Numbered from the stretch's first letter, positions 52,244 to 62,409 are shown. The stretch: DNA of 64,000 bases from Pseudomonas fragi (GCF_025426255.1 NZ_CP104861.1:3658001-3722000), one strand, 5' to 3'. Translations and numbers: made by a program. Notes: a model not told the origin generated them from the letters alone.

Positions 52244-53554
52244 ATGGATACCCTCGCTAAACTGCGCGCCGGCCAATTGGCAGGCCTCAAACGCCTTGAT
52301 CTGTCGTGCGGACTGACCGAGTTCCCGGTCGAGATTTTCCAGTTGGCCGAGTCCCTGGAAATTCTCAATCTGAGCGGCAACGCCTTAAGCAGCCTGCCCG
52401 ACGACCTGCATCGTCTTACCCGTTTGCGTATCCTGTTTTGCTCGGACAACAAGTTCACCGAACTACCGGCAAGCCTGGGGCAGTGCGCACAGTTGAGCAT
52501 GATCGGCTTCAAGGCCAACCGGATCGAAAGCGTGCCCGGTGCGGCGCTGCCTCCTCTGCTCCGTTGGCTGATCCTGACCGATAACCGCATCAGCCAATTG
52601 CCCGAAGAACTGGGCCAGCGACCATTGCTGCAAAAGCTGATGCTGGCGGGTAACCGGCTACAGCATTTGCCTCAGAGCCTGGCTAACTGCGAGCGCCTGG
52701 AGTTGATCCGCCTGGCTGCCAACCAATTCACCGAGTTACCCTCAGACCTGCTGGCCTTGCCAGGTCTGAGCTGGCTGGCGTATGCCGGCAACCCGCTACG
52801 TGAAGATGCCAGCGCTCATCGCCAAGCCGATAACACGCCTGACATTGACTGGTCGCAGCTTGCGCTTGAACACAAGTTGGGCGAAGGCGCCTCCGGGATT
52901 ATTTATCAAGCCCGGTGGAACGCCCCCGGCCAGGCAGGTCAGTCAGTGGCCGTCAAACTGTACAAAGGCAGCATCACCAGCGACGGCTCGCCGCTCAATG
53001 AAATGAACGCCTGTATCGCTGCGGGCCAGCATCCCAACCTGATCAAGGTGCTGGGGCGCGTCGTTGGCCATCCTGACAACCAGGCCGCTCTGGTCATGGA
53101 ATTGATCGACCCGTCGTTTATCAACCTTGCAGCCCTGCCCAGTTTCGATACCTGTAGCCGCGATGTGTATGCCGACAGCACTCGCTTCACGTGTGACAGC
53201 GCCTTGCGCATCGCCCGTGGCATCGCCTCGGCGGCAGGCCACCTGCACGCTCAGGGCATCTGTCATGGCGACTTGTACGGGCACAACATTCTGTTCAACG
53301 CCCAAGGCAAATGTTTACTGGGCGATTTTGGCGCAGCGTGCTTTCACGCCATCGACGACAGCCTGCACAGCCGGGCACTGCAGCGCATCGAGGTGCGGGC
53401 CTTCGGGATTTTGCTCGGGGAGTTGCTGGAGCGGATCGACTCAGGCCTGAGTGATCAACAGCGAGCTTCGCTGCAAGACCTGCAGCAGCGCTGTACCCAG
53501 CCGGATGTGCTGGCACGGCCGGATTTTGTACATATCAGCCAGGAACTGGCATAG
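52244..53554 (+). CDS. Leucine-rich-repeat protein kinase
   Basis: A roughly 436-residue protein with about seven LRR units (about 15-185; LKRLDLSCGLTEFPVEIF, LEILNLSGNALSSLPDDL, LRILFCSDNKFTELP, LRWLILTDNRISQLPEEL, LQKLMLAGNRLQHLPQSL, LELIRLAANQFTELPSDL) joined to a Ser/Thr-type kinase domain (about 205-436). Kinase marks: G-loop LGEGASGIIYQA, VAVKLYKG (Lys), ICHGDLYGHNILF (catalytic loop, HGD rather than HRD) and LGDFGAA. No signal or membrane segment, so cytoplasmic. Frame is open to GTG 52163, but ATG 52244 begins the LRR cap. Substrates unknown; divergent from the csu operon. Confidence 0.85.
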   Translation: MDTLAKLRAGQLAGLKRLDLSCGLTEFPVEIFQLAESLEILNLSGNALSSLPDDLHRLTRLRILFCSDNKFTELPASLGQCAQLSMIGFKANRIESVPGAALPPLLRWLILTDNRISQLPEELGQRPLLQKLMLAGNRLQHLPQSLANCERLELIRLAANQFTELPSDLLALPGLSWLAYAGNPLREDASAHRQADNTPDIDWSQLALEHKLGEGASGIIYQARWNAPGQAGQSVAVKLYKGSITSDGSPLNEMNACIAAGQHPNLIKVLGRVVGHPDNQAALVMELIDPSFINLAALPSFDTCSRDVYADSTRFTCDSALRIARGIASAAGHLHAQGICHGDLYGHNILFNAQGKCLLGDFGAACFHAIDDSLHSRALQRIEVRAFGILLGELLERIDSGLSDQQRASLQDLQQRCTQPDVLARPDFVHISQELA

Positions 53555-53559
53555 AAATC

Positions 53560-53715
53560 TGTAGCCGCTGACGAGGAACGAGGCTGCGAAAAGGGCTCAA
53601 TATCCCGGGGTTGCGGAGCAACCCATCGCAGCCTCGCTACACTCCTCAGCGGCTACAGAGATACTTCAAGCAGGCTCGCTCCCACTGGGGCTTGACCTGG
53701 AACAGAGTATCTACA
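53560..53715. repeat. Composite REP element D
   Basis: A TGTAGCCGCTG-family REPIN (about 53560-53656) joined to GAGATACTTCAAG, a partial CAGGCTCGCTCCCAC palindrome and the complement of TGTAGATACTCTGTTCCAGGTCAAGC at the right end. It starts six bases after the kinase stop. Confidence 0.85.
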
Positions 53716-53734
53716 AAGGAGCATTGCTTCAGGT

Positions 53735-54439
53735 TCAGGCCAACGCCACAAACATGTCCTGCACGTCGTCCTGCTCTTCCAGCTTGGTCAGGAACTCCTG
53801 GACTTCGGCCATCTGTTCGTCCGTCAAACCGCTCACCGGGTTTTTCGGCTGATAGCCCAGCTTGGCCGACAACACGGTGAAGCCTTGCTCTGGCAGTGCC
53901 TTTTGCACGGAGTCGAGGTCAGTCGGCTCGGTGATGAACAAGGTCGTGCCTTCTTCTTCACCTTCTTCGAAATCCTGGGCACCCGCTTCAATCGCGGCCA
54001 TTTCCGGATCTGCGTCCGGGGTATCAGGCTTGGCTTCGATCATGCCAACGTGGTTGAAATCCCATGCCACCGAACCCGAAGCACCCAATTGGCCCTTGCG
54101 GAACGCAACGCGAATTTCAGCCACGGTGCGGTTGATATTGTCAGTCAGGCACTCAATGATCAGCGGCACCTGATGGGGAGCAAAACCTTCATAAGTAACG
54201 CGATGGTATTGCACGGCCTCAGTGCCGATACCGGCACCCTTGTTGATCGCACGCTTGATGGTGTCAGCCGGCATCGAGGCTTTTTTCGCCTGTTCATAGA
54301 CCAGACGCAAGTGCGAGTTCATGTCCGGGTCGGCGCCGTTGCGAGCAGCAACCGTCAGTTCCTTGGCCAGCTTGCCAAAAATCTTGCCGCGGCTGTTGGC
54401 GGCGTCCGCTTTATGTTTAACCTTCCACTGTGCGCCCAT
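53735..54439 (-). CDS. YebC/PmpR-family DNA-binding regulator
   Basis: A 234-residue member of the YebC family (TACO1/PmpR), proposed to act as a transcriptional regulator or to relieve ribosome stalling. It starts [35 protein letters not shown] and shows [37 protein letters not shown], and [17 protein letters not shown]. The [13 protein letters not shown] pattern is close to the YeeN-type paralogue rather than the ruvC-linked PmpR (MAGHSKWANIKH). A second family member elsewhere in the genome is expected. Confidence 0.87.
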   Translation of the reverse strand: MGAQWKVKHKADAANSRGKIFGKLAKELTVAARNGADPDMNSHLRLVYEQAKKASMPADTIKRAINKGAGIGTEAVQYHRVTYEGFAPHQVPLIIECLTDNINRTVAEIRVAFRKGQLGASGSVAWDFNHVGMIEAKPDTPDADPEMAAIEAGAQDFEEGEEEGTTLFITEPTDLDSVQKALPEQGFTVLSAKLGYQPKNPVSGLTDEQMAEVQEFLTKLEEQDDVQDMFVALA

Positions 54440-54546
54440 TACTCACTCTCTTAATCTGGTGTGTCGCGGCCTATCGGCCGTCGAATGGGCGCAAGTTTAT
54501 ACGGCCAGAAGTCGGCAATCGACCAAAAAATCCAATCGGTGCCTGC

Positions 54547-55938
54547 TTATCCCTTATCAGCCTTGCCCGCCGCCGCTGCAAACCTGGCCAGCCGCACATC
54601 CAAATGCCGGGGCCGATGGCCATGATCCTCGGCCCGCTCCTTGCGCCGAATTGCGTTACGCACCATCAGCGAGCCCAGGTAGCGAATCGGTTCGGGCGGA
54701 AAATACCCCAGCGGTCCGTTGACCAGTGGCGAACGCGTCCAGTCATTGCCCAGCCCCTGCACCAGCGACGCCAAAATCTGCCCCCCCATGTGGCACGGCC
54801 CCACCCCGCTGCCCGAATAGCCAAAGCCATAGAACACATTGCCATGGCTGCTCATCTGTCCGAAAAACGGCAAACCGGTGACCGAACGGTCCGAAGGCCC
54901 GTTCCAGGTGGCCTCCACACCCACCCCGGCAAATGCCGGGAAAAACTGCTGCAGGCTTTTACCCAGCAACCCGGCATAGGGCGAAGGCTGATCGAACACT
55001 GGCAACATGCGCCCGCCATAGGCGAAGGTATTTCCGCCCTTGCCCAGCATGATTCGCCCGTCAGGGGTGTTGTGGTAGTAGTGCACGAAAATTCGCGAAT
55101 CGAGCACCGTGATACCGCTGGTCAGGCCGATCTCCTGCAGCAGGTCAGGACGCGGTTCAGTGATCAGCATATCGCTGGACACAATCGCCACACTGCGTTC
55201 GAACTGCGGGAATGCCCGGGCCATCCAGGCATTCATCGCCAGCACCACGCGATCGGCGCGAACACTCCCGGCGGGTGTACGAATCAGGGCTGGCACACCC
55301 TCCTCCAAACCGGTCATCGGGGTGTTTTCATACAGCCTCACCCCAAGCTGCAACGCGACCCTACGTAATCCTCGCACCAGCTTGCCCGGTTGCACGCTGG
55401 CCGCTGCCGGAGAAAACCAGCCCTCCACATGCTGAGCCGAACCGGCCCGGCGCTGTACCTCGTCAACTGGCAACTTGCTGAACGAATTGATCGATTGTCG
55501 CTTCAGCGCCGCAATCACGCCGTCTGTCGAGCCGACCTGGGCCTGATTGGTCGCGGTATACAGCGTGCCATCAAGACGGTAATCAGCGTCTACCTCGTAC
55601 TTTTCACAGAACGCACCAATCGCATAAATGCTGTGCTCCGAAGCCTTGACCAGACGTACCGCCTCCTCCACGCCAAACAAACGTTCCAGGGTGAAGTACT
55701 TGGCCGACCAGGACAACGCGCAGCCGCCATTGCGTCCGCTGGCGCCTGCGCCGCAAATGTCGGCCTCAATCAGCACCACATCCAGCTCGGGGTCTTGTTC
55801 CTTGAGCATGATTGCCGTCCACAACCCCGTGTAGCCGCCGCCCACGATGCAGACGCTGGCACGGGTCTCGCCCTCCAGCGCGGCACAAGGTTCGACATTT
55901 TCCAGGGCTAGCGCCTGCTCCAGCCAAAAAGGTCGCAT
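54547..55938 (-). CDS. FAD-dependent amine oxidoreductase (DAO family), phosphonate-linked
   Basis: A 463-residue flavoenzyme of the DAO/glycine-oxidase family. The FAD-binding motif is VCIVGGGYTGLWTAIMLKEQDPELDVVLIEADICGAGASGRNGG (about 28-71), with ITVLDSRIFVHYYHNTPDGRIMLGKGGNTFAYGG and SGSGVGPCHMGGQILASLV later. Similar gene neighbours exist in puuB- and ordL-like clusters. Here it follows an organophosphate-type MFS gene by 15 bases and stands in the 2-aminoethylphosphonate locus, so it may oxidise an N-substituted or related aminophosphonate; that is inference. ATG 55938 has GGAG eight bases upstream. Confidence 0.8.
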   Translation of the reverse strand: MRPFWLEQALALENVEPCAALEGETRASVCIVGGGYTGLWTAIMLKEQDPELDVVLIEADICGAGASGRNGGCALSWSAKYFTLERLFGVEEAVRLVKASEHSIYAIGAFCEKYEVDADYRLDGTLYTATNQAQVGSTDGVIAALKRQSINSFSKLPVDEVQRRAGSAQHVEGWFSPAAASVQPGKLVRGLRRVALQLGVRLYENTPMTGLEEGVPALIRTPAGSVRADRVVLAMNAWMARAFPQFERSVAIVSSDMLITEPRPDLLQEIGLTSGITVLDSRIFVHYYHNTPDGRIMLGKGGNTFAYGGRMLPVFDQPSPYAGLLGKSLQQFFPAFAGVGVEATWNGPSDRSVTGLPFFGQMSSHGNVFYGFGYSGSGVGPCHMGGQILASLVQGLGNDWTRSPLVNGPLGYFPPEPIRYLGSLMVRNAIRRKERAEDHGHRPRHLDVRLARFAAAAGKADKG

Positions 55939-55953
55939 GGATAATTCTCCCAC

Positions 55954-57279
55954 TCAGGTGCGCAAGGGTTTGATCAGCAACGGATGATTGGGCACAAACG
56001 CGCAATGGGGTTTGAGCCCTGCAGGACGGCTGTTCCAGTGCGGAATCAGCACCAGAGAGGAAAACAGCGCGCAGCAGGCAAATACGATAAACACCGTGAC
56101 CGTATCGAAATAGCCAGGCAGCAAACCGCCGAGAATCGCCCCGACCGAGCCGCAACCATTCACAAAACCCGCCGCGGTGGCGCCTGCTTTAGCGGTGCCG
56201 AAGTCAATGGCGGCAGCACCGCTGATCATTGAATCCGGCCCGTACAGGGTCAGCCCCATCACAAACAGCAAAGCCACCACCAGCACCACGCTGCCGGAAT
56301 GCAAGGCTCCCATAAAGAACGCGAGTGAAATGGTCAGTGCCAGCAGACTCAAAATACAGGCTGGCATTCGTCGTGCGCCGAAGAGTTTGTCGGAAGCCAG
56401 ACCAATCATGATCGGGCCCAGCAGCCCCGCCAGCTCAAAAGCGGTAGGGATGATCGCCGCACCGACCTTGCCCACATGCGGCATTTGTTCAAAGACGATG
56501 ACCGGGCCCCACAACAGAATCGCGTAGCGTGCCGGTTTCAACATGAAATACGCCAGGCCCAAAGTCAGCACTGTGCGATTGCGCATGATCTCGCGCAGAG
56601 GCGCCCAGACACTGATGCGTTTTTCGGCAGCAATCTCCTCAGCGCTCATTTCGGGCTCTGGCTCGACCGCTGGTAGGCCGACATCTTCAGGCTTGTTGCG
56701 CTGGAAGATAAAAAACAGCACCGCGACCACAGCCACCACCGCCGCACTGGAAATAAACGCCGCATGCCAGCTGCCAATCAACGTATACGCCCACCAACCG
56801 GCAAAGGGTGAAGCCACCAGCCCGCCAAAGGCGTAGCACGAACTCCACAACCCCAACACCCGACCGCGTTGCTCGGCAGGAAAGAAGCTGCCGATGTTTT
56901 TGCACAGGCCCGACCAGCCTGTCGATTGCGCCAGCCCCTGGATCAGCATGCAGGTGGCAAAAATCGGCAAGGTGGCGTAAGTGCCCATTACCAACGCCGC
57001 CAGTGCCGAGATGATCAAACCGCCCAGCACCACAACCCGCGGACCAAAGCGGTCGGCGAGGATGCCCCAGGTAAATTGTCCGACGGCATAAGCGGCCAGG
57101 TAGATACCGTCGAGGTTGGCCATGGCCATCTTGTCCAGATGGAAGTTTGGGTCTTCACCGATCCCCAGCTTGGCAACGGCAAACGCTTTGCGAGTGAAAT
57201 AAAAGGCCGCATAGGCCAGCCAGGTGATAGCAAAAATCTGCACGCGCCAACGCTTGATGGTGGCAATGGACTTGTTCAT
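55954..57279 (-). CDS. MFS transporter of the organophosphate:phosphate antiporter type
   Basis: A 441-residue membrane protein with about 12 helices. It carries the GlpT/UhpT/PgtP-family features: AFYFTRKAFAVAK near the N-terminus, WGILADRFGPRVVV (loop 2-3), GLAQSTGWSGLCKNIGSFFPAEQRGRVLGLWSSCYAFGG and GPIMIGLASDKLFGARRMP. It probably imports an organophosphate or phosphonate, plausibly 2-aminoethylphosphonate, in exchange for phosphate. Next to the FAD enzyme gene (same operon) and divergent from a LysR gene. Confidence 0.86.
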   Translation of the reverse strand: MNKSIATIKRWRVQIFAITWLAYAAFYFTRKAFAVAKLGIGEDPNFHLDKMAMANLDGIYLAAYAVGQFTWGILADRFGPRVVVLGGLIISALAALVMGTYATLPIFATCMLIQGLAQSTGWSGLCKNIGSFFPAEQRGRVLGLWSSCYAFGGLVASPFAGWWAYTLIGSWHAAFISSAAVVAVVAVLFFIFQRNKPEDVGLPAVEPEPEMSAEEIAAEKRISVWAPLREIMRNRTVLTLGLAYFMLKPARYAILLWGPVIVFEQMPHVGKVGAAIIPTAFELAGLLGPIMIGLASDKLFGARRMPACILSLLALTISLAFFMGALHSGSVVLVVALLFVMGLTLYGPDSMISGAAAIDFGTAKAGATAAGFVNGCGSVGAILGGLLPGYFDTVTVFIVFACCALFSSLVLIPHWNSRPAGLKPHCAFVPNHPLLIKPLRT

Positions 57280-57568
57280 GTCAGGTCTGACCTCAGAGGT
57301 GGGATGTGCCGGCAGAATCAGAAAAGAACGCCTGTTTTTTTATTGTGTTGAGCACTTCAATACCGCCCTTCAGACAAGGGCCGTATTTATCAGACACGCC
57401 ATGAGCGCCCGTTTTTTATTGGGTTCAGGGTCGCTCAAGGGTGTGTCACGACCCACCGCTATCGAGGACATAACGGCGGGCTGAGGTCGATCAAAGCAAT
57501 TACTGACTAATAGGTAAAATCGATTTATCGTATTTCACTCATAAGCTCAGCTTGTAAGAGGTTATCCG

Positions 57569-58438
57569 ATGCCGGTTTCCCATGCGCAGTTGAAGGCCTT
57601 CCACGCAGTTGCTGTCCACGGCAATTTCACTCGTGCCGCCGAACGGTTGTTTTTAAGCCAGCCAGCCATCTCCGATCAGGTCCGAAAGCTCGAAGAGCGT
57701 TTTGGGGTTTTGTTGTTCCACCGCAACAAACGCTCGGTGCGCCTGACCGACCTGGGTGAGCGCTTACTGAGCATCACCCAACGCCTGTTCGTGGTTCAGG
57801 CCGAGGCCCAGGAACTGCTGCAAGCTTCCCAGGCCCTGCAAACCGGCAGCCTGATTCTGGCTGTGGACGCGCCGGTTCACGTGTTACCGCAAATTGCCCG
57901 CTTCTGCGAACGCTACCCAGGAATCACCGTAAAAATCGAAACCGGCAACACCGATGAATCCCTGGCGCGCCTGTTCAACTATCAGGCGGACCTGGCCCTG
58001 CTCGGGCGCGACGTCAACGACGAAAGACTGCTGAGCGTGCCCTTGCGCAGTGATCCGATGGTGGCGTTTGTCGCGCGCACCCACCCATGGGCCAGTCGCA
58101 GCTCCATCTGCCTGGCCGACCTGGATGATACGCCGCTGGTGCTGCGCGAAATGGGCTCCGTGACCCGGCAAACCCTTGAAGAAGAAATGAGCCAGGCGGG
58201 CCTGCGCATCCGCGCCGCGATCCAGGTGGAGGGCCGCGAAGCCGCACGCGAAGCGGTGGTGGTCGGAATTGGCGTGGGGGTCGTATCGGCAGCCGAGTTC
58301 GGTTCGGACTCGCGGGTCTGCGCCTTGCCAATCACCGACTGCAAGAGACGCCTGACCGAGACGCTGGTGTGCCTGAAAGAGCAGAGATCACGGCGGGTGG
58401 TAGCGACGTTTTTGGAGATTGTGCGGGAGAGTTTGTAA
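57569..58438 (+). CDS. LysR-family regulator of the phosphonate transporter genes
   Basis: The 289-residue protein starts MPVSHAQLKAFHAVAVHGNFTRAAERLFLSQPAISDQVRKLEERFGVLLFHRNKRSVRLT and has a LysR effector domain. It is divergent from the MFS-FAD operon. It resembles the LysR at 58606 (both F-xx-V-A-x-x-G-xFTRAA-R-L-F-SQPA), so the two may have arisen by duplication and both sense aminoethylphosphonate or a breakdown product. Confidence 0.85.
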   Translation: MPVSHAQLKAFHAVAVHGNFTRAAERLFLSQPAISDQVRKLEERFGVLLFHRNKRSVRLTDLGERLLSITQRLFVVQAEAQELLQASQALQTGSLILAVDAPVHVLPQIARFCERYPGITVKIETGNTDESLARLFNYQADLALLGRDVNDERLLSVPLRSDPMVAFVARTHPWASRSSICLADLDDTPLVLREMGSVTRQTLEEEMSQAGLRIRAAIQVEGREAAREAVVVGIGVGVVSAAEFGSDSRVCALPITDCKRRLTETLVCLKEQRSRRVVATFLEIVRESL

Positions 58439-58454
58439 ATCACGATCACTGAAC

Positions 58455-58600
58455 CGTAGCAGTTGCCGAAGGAACGAGGCTACGTCCGGCGGCGAAGCCA
58501 TCGTAAAGTCAGCTCACTTGTTATTACAGAAAAAACGCGTACTACGAGTTTGCGATCGCTTCGCAATCGAACGTAGCCTCGTTGCTTCGGCAACTGCTAC
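58455..58600. repeat. REPIN G, divergent GTAGCAGTTGCCGAAGGAACGAGGC family
   Basis: Two inverted copies of a GTAGCAGTTGCCGAAG..AACGAGGCTACG unit face each other across a spacer of about 90 bases. It is a variant of the TGTAGCCGCTG unit. It separates the two LysR genes. Confidence 0.83.
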
Positions 58601-58605
58601 GGGTT

Positions 58606-59478
58606 TTATTCGCTCAAAACTTTTGGCGCCAACTCCATAAACGCCTTGATCAGCCGCAACTCGGCACGCCGCTCCATGCAACCCAGCATATGCAGATTGA
58701 TCAGCCCCGCCCCGTTGATCGGCACTGCCCGTACACGGGGGTCATGGCTGACCTCTACCGACGACACAATCCCCACCCCAAGTTGCGCCGCGACGGCTTC
58801 GGTCACAGCTTCACGACTATCCAGTTCCAGCAGCACTCGCGGGCTGACCCCGGCCTGCTCGCAAGCGCTATCGAAAGTGCGACGGGTAATCGAGGTCGGT
58901 TCGCGCAGCACCATGATCACCTGATCCAGTTGCGCAATCGCAATACCATCGGGCAGCGCCAACCACGGATGGTTGGCTGGCACCAACGCGCATATCCGTG
59001 ACTCATCCAACGGGCGCAAGCTCAGCCCTTTACGTGGCTCAACTTCAGTCAGAACAGCGACATCGGCATGCTCCGACAACAACGCGGCCAGGGTTTCCTG
59101 AGCATTGCCCAGGCGCAAGTTCACGGTAATCCCCGGATAACGTGCCCGCAGACTCGCCAGCATCGGCATCACCAGATGCGGACCGTCGGCCGCCACCTCA
59201 AGCCTCCCGGTGAGCAGTTGCCGATTGGCTTCCAGCATGACCTGCGCTTCATCCACCAAGCCGAATATGGCACGGGTGATAGCCGCCAGCTTGATCCCTT
59301 CTTCGGTCAACTCCACACGCCGTGCCGTACGCCTGAGCAGGGTGATCTGGTAGTGCTCTTCAAGAGCCTTGATATGCCCGGTCACCGCTGGCTGGCTGAT
59401 AAACAGCCGGGCCGCCGCCCGAGTAAAGCTGCCCTCACGGGCCACGGCGTCAAACGCACGGAGCTGGAACAAGTTCAT
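58606..59478 (-). CDS. LysR-family regulator of phnWX
   Basis: A 290-residue LysR protein: MNLFQLRAFDAVAREGSFTRAAARLFISQPAVTGHIKALEEHYQITLLRRTARRVELTEEG, then an effector domain. The start is ATG 59478; the frame is open to 59514. It is divergent from phnW with about 116 bases between, so direct activation of phnWX in response to aminoethylphosphonate is likely, as with LysR regulators in Pseudomonas phnWX operons. Confidence 0.88.
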   Translation of the reverse strand: MNLFQLRAFDAVAREGSFTRAAARLFISQPAVTGHIKALEEHYQITLLRRTARRVELTEEGIKLAAITRAIFGLVDEAQVMLEANRQLLTGRLEVAADGPHLVMPMLASLRARYPGITVNLRLGNAQETLAALLSEHADVAVLTEVEPRKGLSLRPLDESRICALVPANHPWLALPDGIAIAQLDQVIMVLREPTSITRRTFDSACEQAGVSPRVLLELDSREAVTEAVAAQLGVGIVSSVEVSHDPRVRAVPINGAGLINLHMLGCMERRAELRLIKAFMELAPKVLSE

Positions 59479-59594
59479 AGCTATAAGCCTCACTGATGAT
59501 TGGCATAACAACAAACAATTTGATTGATATCAACACAAACTGCAATTTATGCCGTGTATCCAGTAGCCATCCCAATGCTTGTGAGGAAACCAGA

Positions 59595-60704
59595 ATGAGT
59601 ACTGCCGCGCCGATCCTGCTGACCCCTGGCCCACTGACAACGTCGGCGCGTACACGCCAGGCGATGATGGTCGATTGGGGTTCCTGGGATGACAGCTTCA
59701 ACCAGCTGACTGCCAGCCTTTGCGAGCAACTGCTGGCTATTCTCAATGGCACTGACAGTCATTACTGCGTGCCTCTACAAGGCAGCGGCACATTTGCCGT
59801 CGAGGCAGCCATCGGCACACTCGTGCCACGAGACGGCAATGTGCTGGTACTGATCAACGGCGCCTATGGCAAACGCCTGGCTAAAATCTGTGAAGTGCTG
59901 GGGCGTCGCTTCAGCACCTTTGAAACCGCTGAAGATGAGCCCACCACCGCAAGCGACGTCGACCGCCTGCTGCGCGCCGACCCGAGCATCACCCATGTGG
60001 CACTGATTCATTGCGAAACCAGTACCGGAATTCTTAATCCGCTGCCCGAAATTGCGGCGGTAATTGCCCAGCACGGAAAGCGTCTGATCATCGACGCCAT
60101 GAGTTCCTTCGGCGCCCTGCCGGTCGATGCCCGGCAGGTTCCTTTTGACGCGCTGATCGCTGCTTCCGGCAAATGCCTGGAAGGTGTACCGGGCATGGGC
60201 TTTGTCTTTGCCCGAAAACAGGCGCTGGACAACGCTGCAGGCAACAGCCACTCACTGGCGATGGACCTGCACGATCAGCACGCTTATATGACCAAAACCG
60301 GGCAATGGCGCTTCACCCCGCCGACTCACGTGGTCGCCGCACTGCACGAAGCGCTGCTGCAATACAACGAAGAAGGCGGTTTGCCAGCACGGCACCAGCG
60401 TTATGCCAACAACTGCCAGGCACTGCTCGACGGCATGGCCAAATTGGGTATTCGCAGCTTCCTGCCCGAAGCCATTCAGGCGCCCATTATCGTCACCTTC
60501 CATGCCCCCAAAGACCCGCGCTACCAGTTCAAGGAGTTTTACGAACGCGTCAAGGCCAAGGGCTTCATCCTGTACCCAGGCAAATTGACCCAGGTCGAAA
60601 CCTTCCGTGTGGGCTGTATCGGCCACGTCAATCAGGCCGAAATGCAAGCAGCGGTAAACGCAGTAGGCCAGGTACTAAAAGAGATGGAAGTTTTCGAAAT
60701 CTGA
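59595..60704 (+). CDS. phnW: 2-aminoethylphosphonate:pyruvate transaminase
   Basis: PhnW transfers the amino group of 2-aminoethylphosphonate (ciliatine) to pyruvate, giving phosphonoacetaldehyde and alanine, with pyridoxal phosphate. The 369-residue class-V aminotransferase begins [35 protein letters not shown] and has [27 protein letters not shown], and the PLP-lysine in [20 protein letters not shown] 59595 was chosen over upstream in-frame positions because LLTPGPLT is the family N-terminus. It forms an operon with phnX. Confidence 0.95.
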   Translation: MSTAAPILLTPGPLTTSARTRQAMMVDWGSWDDSFNQLTASLCEQLLAILNGTDSHYCVPLQGSGTFAVEAAIGTLVPRDGNVLVLINGAYGKRLAKICEVLGRRFSTFETAEDEPTTASDVDRLLRADPSITHVALIHCETSTGILNPLPEIAAVIAQHGKRLIIDAMSSFGALPVDARQVPFDALIAASGKCLEGVPGMGFVFARKQALDNAAGNSHSLAMDLHDQHAYMTKTGQWRFTPPTHVVAALHEALLQYNEEGGLPARHQRYANNCQALLDGMAKLGIRSFLPEAIQAPIIVTFHAPKDPRYQFKEFYERVKAKGFILYPGKLTQVETFRVGCIGHVNQAEMQAAVNAVGQVLKEMEVFEI

Positions 60705-60765
60705 TGGTGTGGAAACAACCTAACTCACTTCGTGCGGCTCACCCGCTCATACAGGACTTACTGAC

Positions 60766-61593
60766 ATGAACTACACCAACCCAAGCAAGCTGCAAGCCGC
60801 CATTCTCGATTGGGCCGGCACCGTGGTCGATTTCGGCTCTTTCGCCCCAACCCAGATTTTTGTCGAAGCGTTTGCCGAATTCGACGTGCAGGTTTCCATC
60901 GAAGAAGCACGCGGCCCGATGGGCATGGGCAAGTGGGACCACATCCGCACCCTGTGTGATCAACCGCAAATCACCGAGCGCTACAAAAAAGCCTTTGGCC
61001 GCGCGCCGAGCGACGATGACGTAACTGCGATTTACCAGCGCTTTATGCCACTGCAAATCGAAAAAATCGCCGAGCACTCGGCATTGATCCCAGGCGCCCT
61101 GGAGACTATTGCCAAGCTGCGTGAGCAAGGTATTAAAATCGGTTCGTGTTCAGGTTACCCGGCGCAAGTAATGGCCAAAGTTGTTGAACTGGCGGCCACC
61201 AATGGCTACGTCGCCGACCATGTAGTGGCCACCGACGAAGTGCCTAATGGCCGCCCTTGGCCAGCCCAGGCTCTGGCCAACGTGATCGCGCTGGGCATTG
61301 ATGACGTGGGCGCCTGCGTGAAGATCGACGATACCGTACCGGGCATCCTTGAAGGTCGCCGTGCAGGCATGTGGACTGTCGCGCTGGTATGTTCCGGCAA
61401 CGCGCTGGGCCTGACCTACGCCCAATACCAGGCACTGGACCCCGCGACACTGGACAGTGAGCGCACCCGCATCCACGCGCTGTTTGCAGGTTCACGCCCG
61501 CACTACCTGATCGACACCATCAGCGACCTGCCGGACGTGATTGCCGATATCAACCAGCGCCTGGCCAAGGGCGAGATGCCGCAGAGCAGCTGA
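60766..61593 (+). CDS. phnX: Phosphonoacetaldehyde hydrolase (phosphonatase)
   Basis: PhnX cleaves the carbon-phosphorus bond of phosphonoacetaldehyde, giving acetaldehyde and phosphate. The 275-residue HAD-superfamily enzyme shows the nucleophile motif [15 protein letters not shown] (Asp), the Schiff-base lysine in [24 protein letters not shown], and [24 protein letters not shown]. It completes the pathway begun by PhnW and is followed by a strong terminator. Confidence 0.95.
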   Translation: MNYTNPSKLQAAILDWAGTVVDFGSFAPTQIFVEAFAEFDVQVSIEEARGPMGMGKWDHIRTLCDQPQITERYKKAFGRAPSDDDVTAIYQRFMPLQIEKIAEHSALIPGALETIAKLREQGIKIGSCSGYPAQVMAKVVELAATNGYVADHVVATDEVPNGRPWPAQALANVIALGIDDVGACVKIDDTVPGILEGRRAGMWTVALVCSGNALGLTYAQYQALDPATLDSERTRIHALFAGSRPHYLIDTISDLPDVIADINQRLAKGEMPQSS

Positions 61594-61601
61594 GTGAGCT
61601 A

Positions 61602-61641
61602 AAAAAAAGCGGCAGCCCTGAATCAGGCCTGCCGCTTTTTT
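61602..61641. terminator. Bidirectional terminator between phnX and the FMN reductase gene
   Basis: AAAAAGCGGCAG and CTGCCGCTTTTT pair around an inner CCCTG..CAGG stem, with T or A runs on both sides. Confidence 0.9.
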
Positions 61642-61652
61642 AGATCTATGGC

Positions 61653-62213
61653 TCAGAGCTTGTGATGCTGCTCAACCCACTTGGCGTACTCGTCGATAAA
61701 CTTTTGCAAAAACGGTCGGGTTTTATCTGACAGCTTGCCGGACGCATCAAACGCATCCCCTGCTCCCCCCAGATAGGCCTCAGGTTGCTGCATGCATGGC
61801 ACATTGAGGAACACCAGCGACTGGCGCAAATGGTGGTTAGCCCCGAAGCCACCGATGGCCCCCGGCGAAACGCTGATCACCGCGCCCGGTTTGGCATTGA
61901 ATACACTTTGACCATAAGGACGCGAGCCGACATCGATGGCGTTTTTCAGCACGCCAGGTACCGAGCGGTTGTACTCTGGAGTCACGAACAACACGGCATC
62001 GGCCGGGCGTATCTGATCGCGGAAGATGGTGTATGGCGCAGGTGGCTGTGTGGCATCAATGTCTTCGTTATACAGCGCCAGATCACCAATTTCGACAATG
62101 AACAGTTTAAGGCTGGCCGGGGCCAACTCTGCCAGAGCCTGGGCCACTTTTCGGTTGAGTGAATCCTTCCTCAAACTGCCAACCAACACTGCAACGCTGT
62201 AGACCTTGCTCAT
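61653..62213 (-). CDS. NADPH-dependent FMN reductase (chromate/quinone reductase type)
   Basis: A 186-residue flavodoxin-like enzyme. GSLRKDSLNRKVAQALAELAP binds FMN phosphate, and FVTPEYNRSVPGVLKNAIDVGSRP is the flavin-binding loop of the ChrR/YieF/ArsH family. It can reduce quinones and other oxidants in the cytoplasm. Ends convergent with phnX. The exact substrate is not evident. Confidence 0.87.
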   Translation of the reverse strand: MSKVYSVAVLVGSLRKDSLNRKVAQALAELAPASLKLFIVEIGDLALYNEDIDATQPPAPYTIFRDQIRPADAVLFVTPEYNRSVPGVLKNAIDVGSRPYGQSVFNAKPGAVISVSPGAIGGFGANHHLRQSLVFLNVPCMQQPEAYLGGAGDAFDASGKLSDKTRPFLQKFIDEYAKWVEQHHKL

Positions 62214-62409
62214 AGAAAACCCCGAGTCTGTGGCTGTAAGAAGATTAGTTATAGATGATCGGACGCCTTTCTTGCACCCCAGTTCACCCTATCGGCCTGC
62301 AAGCCTGTAAAGTAGGCGGACTATTTTTTAAACATTGTTAAACTTCCCCTGCTGAACAACGGTCTACAGAACCGCAAATTGGGTGTTTATCTCCAGAGGT
62401 TCTCTACAA

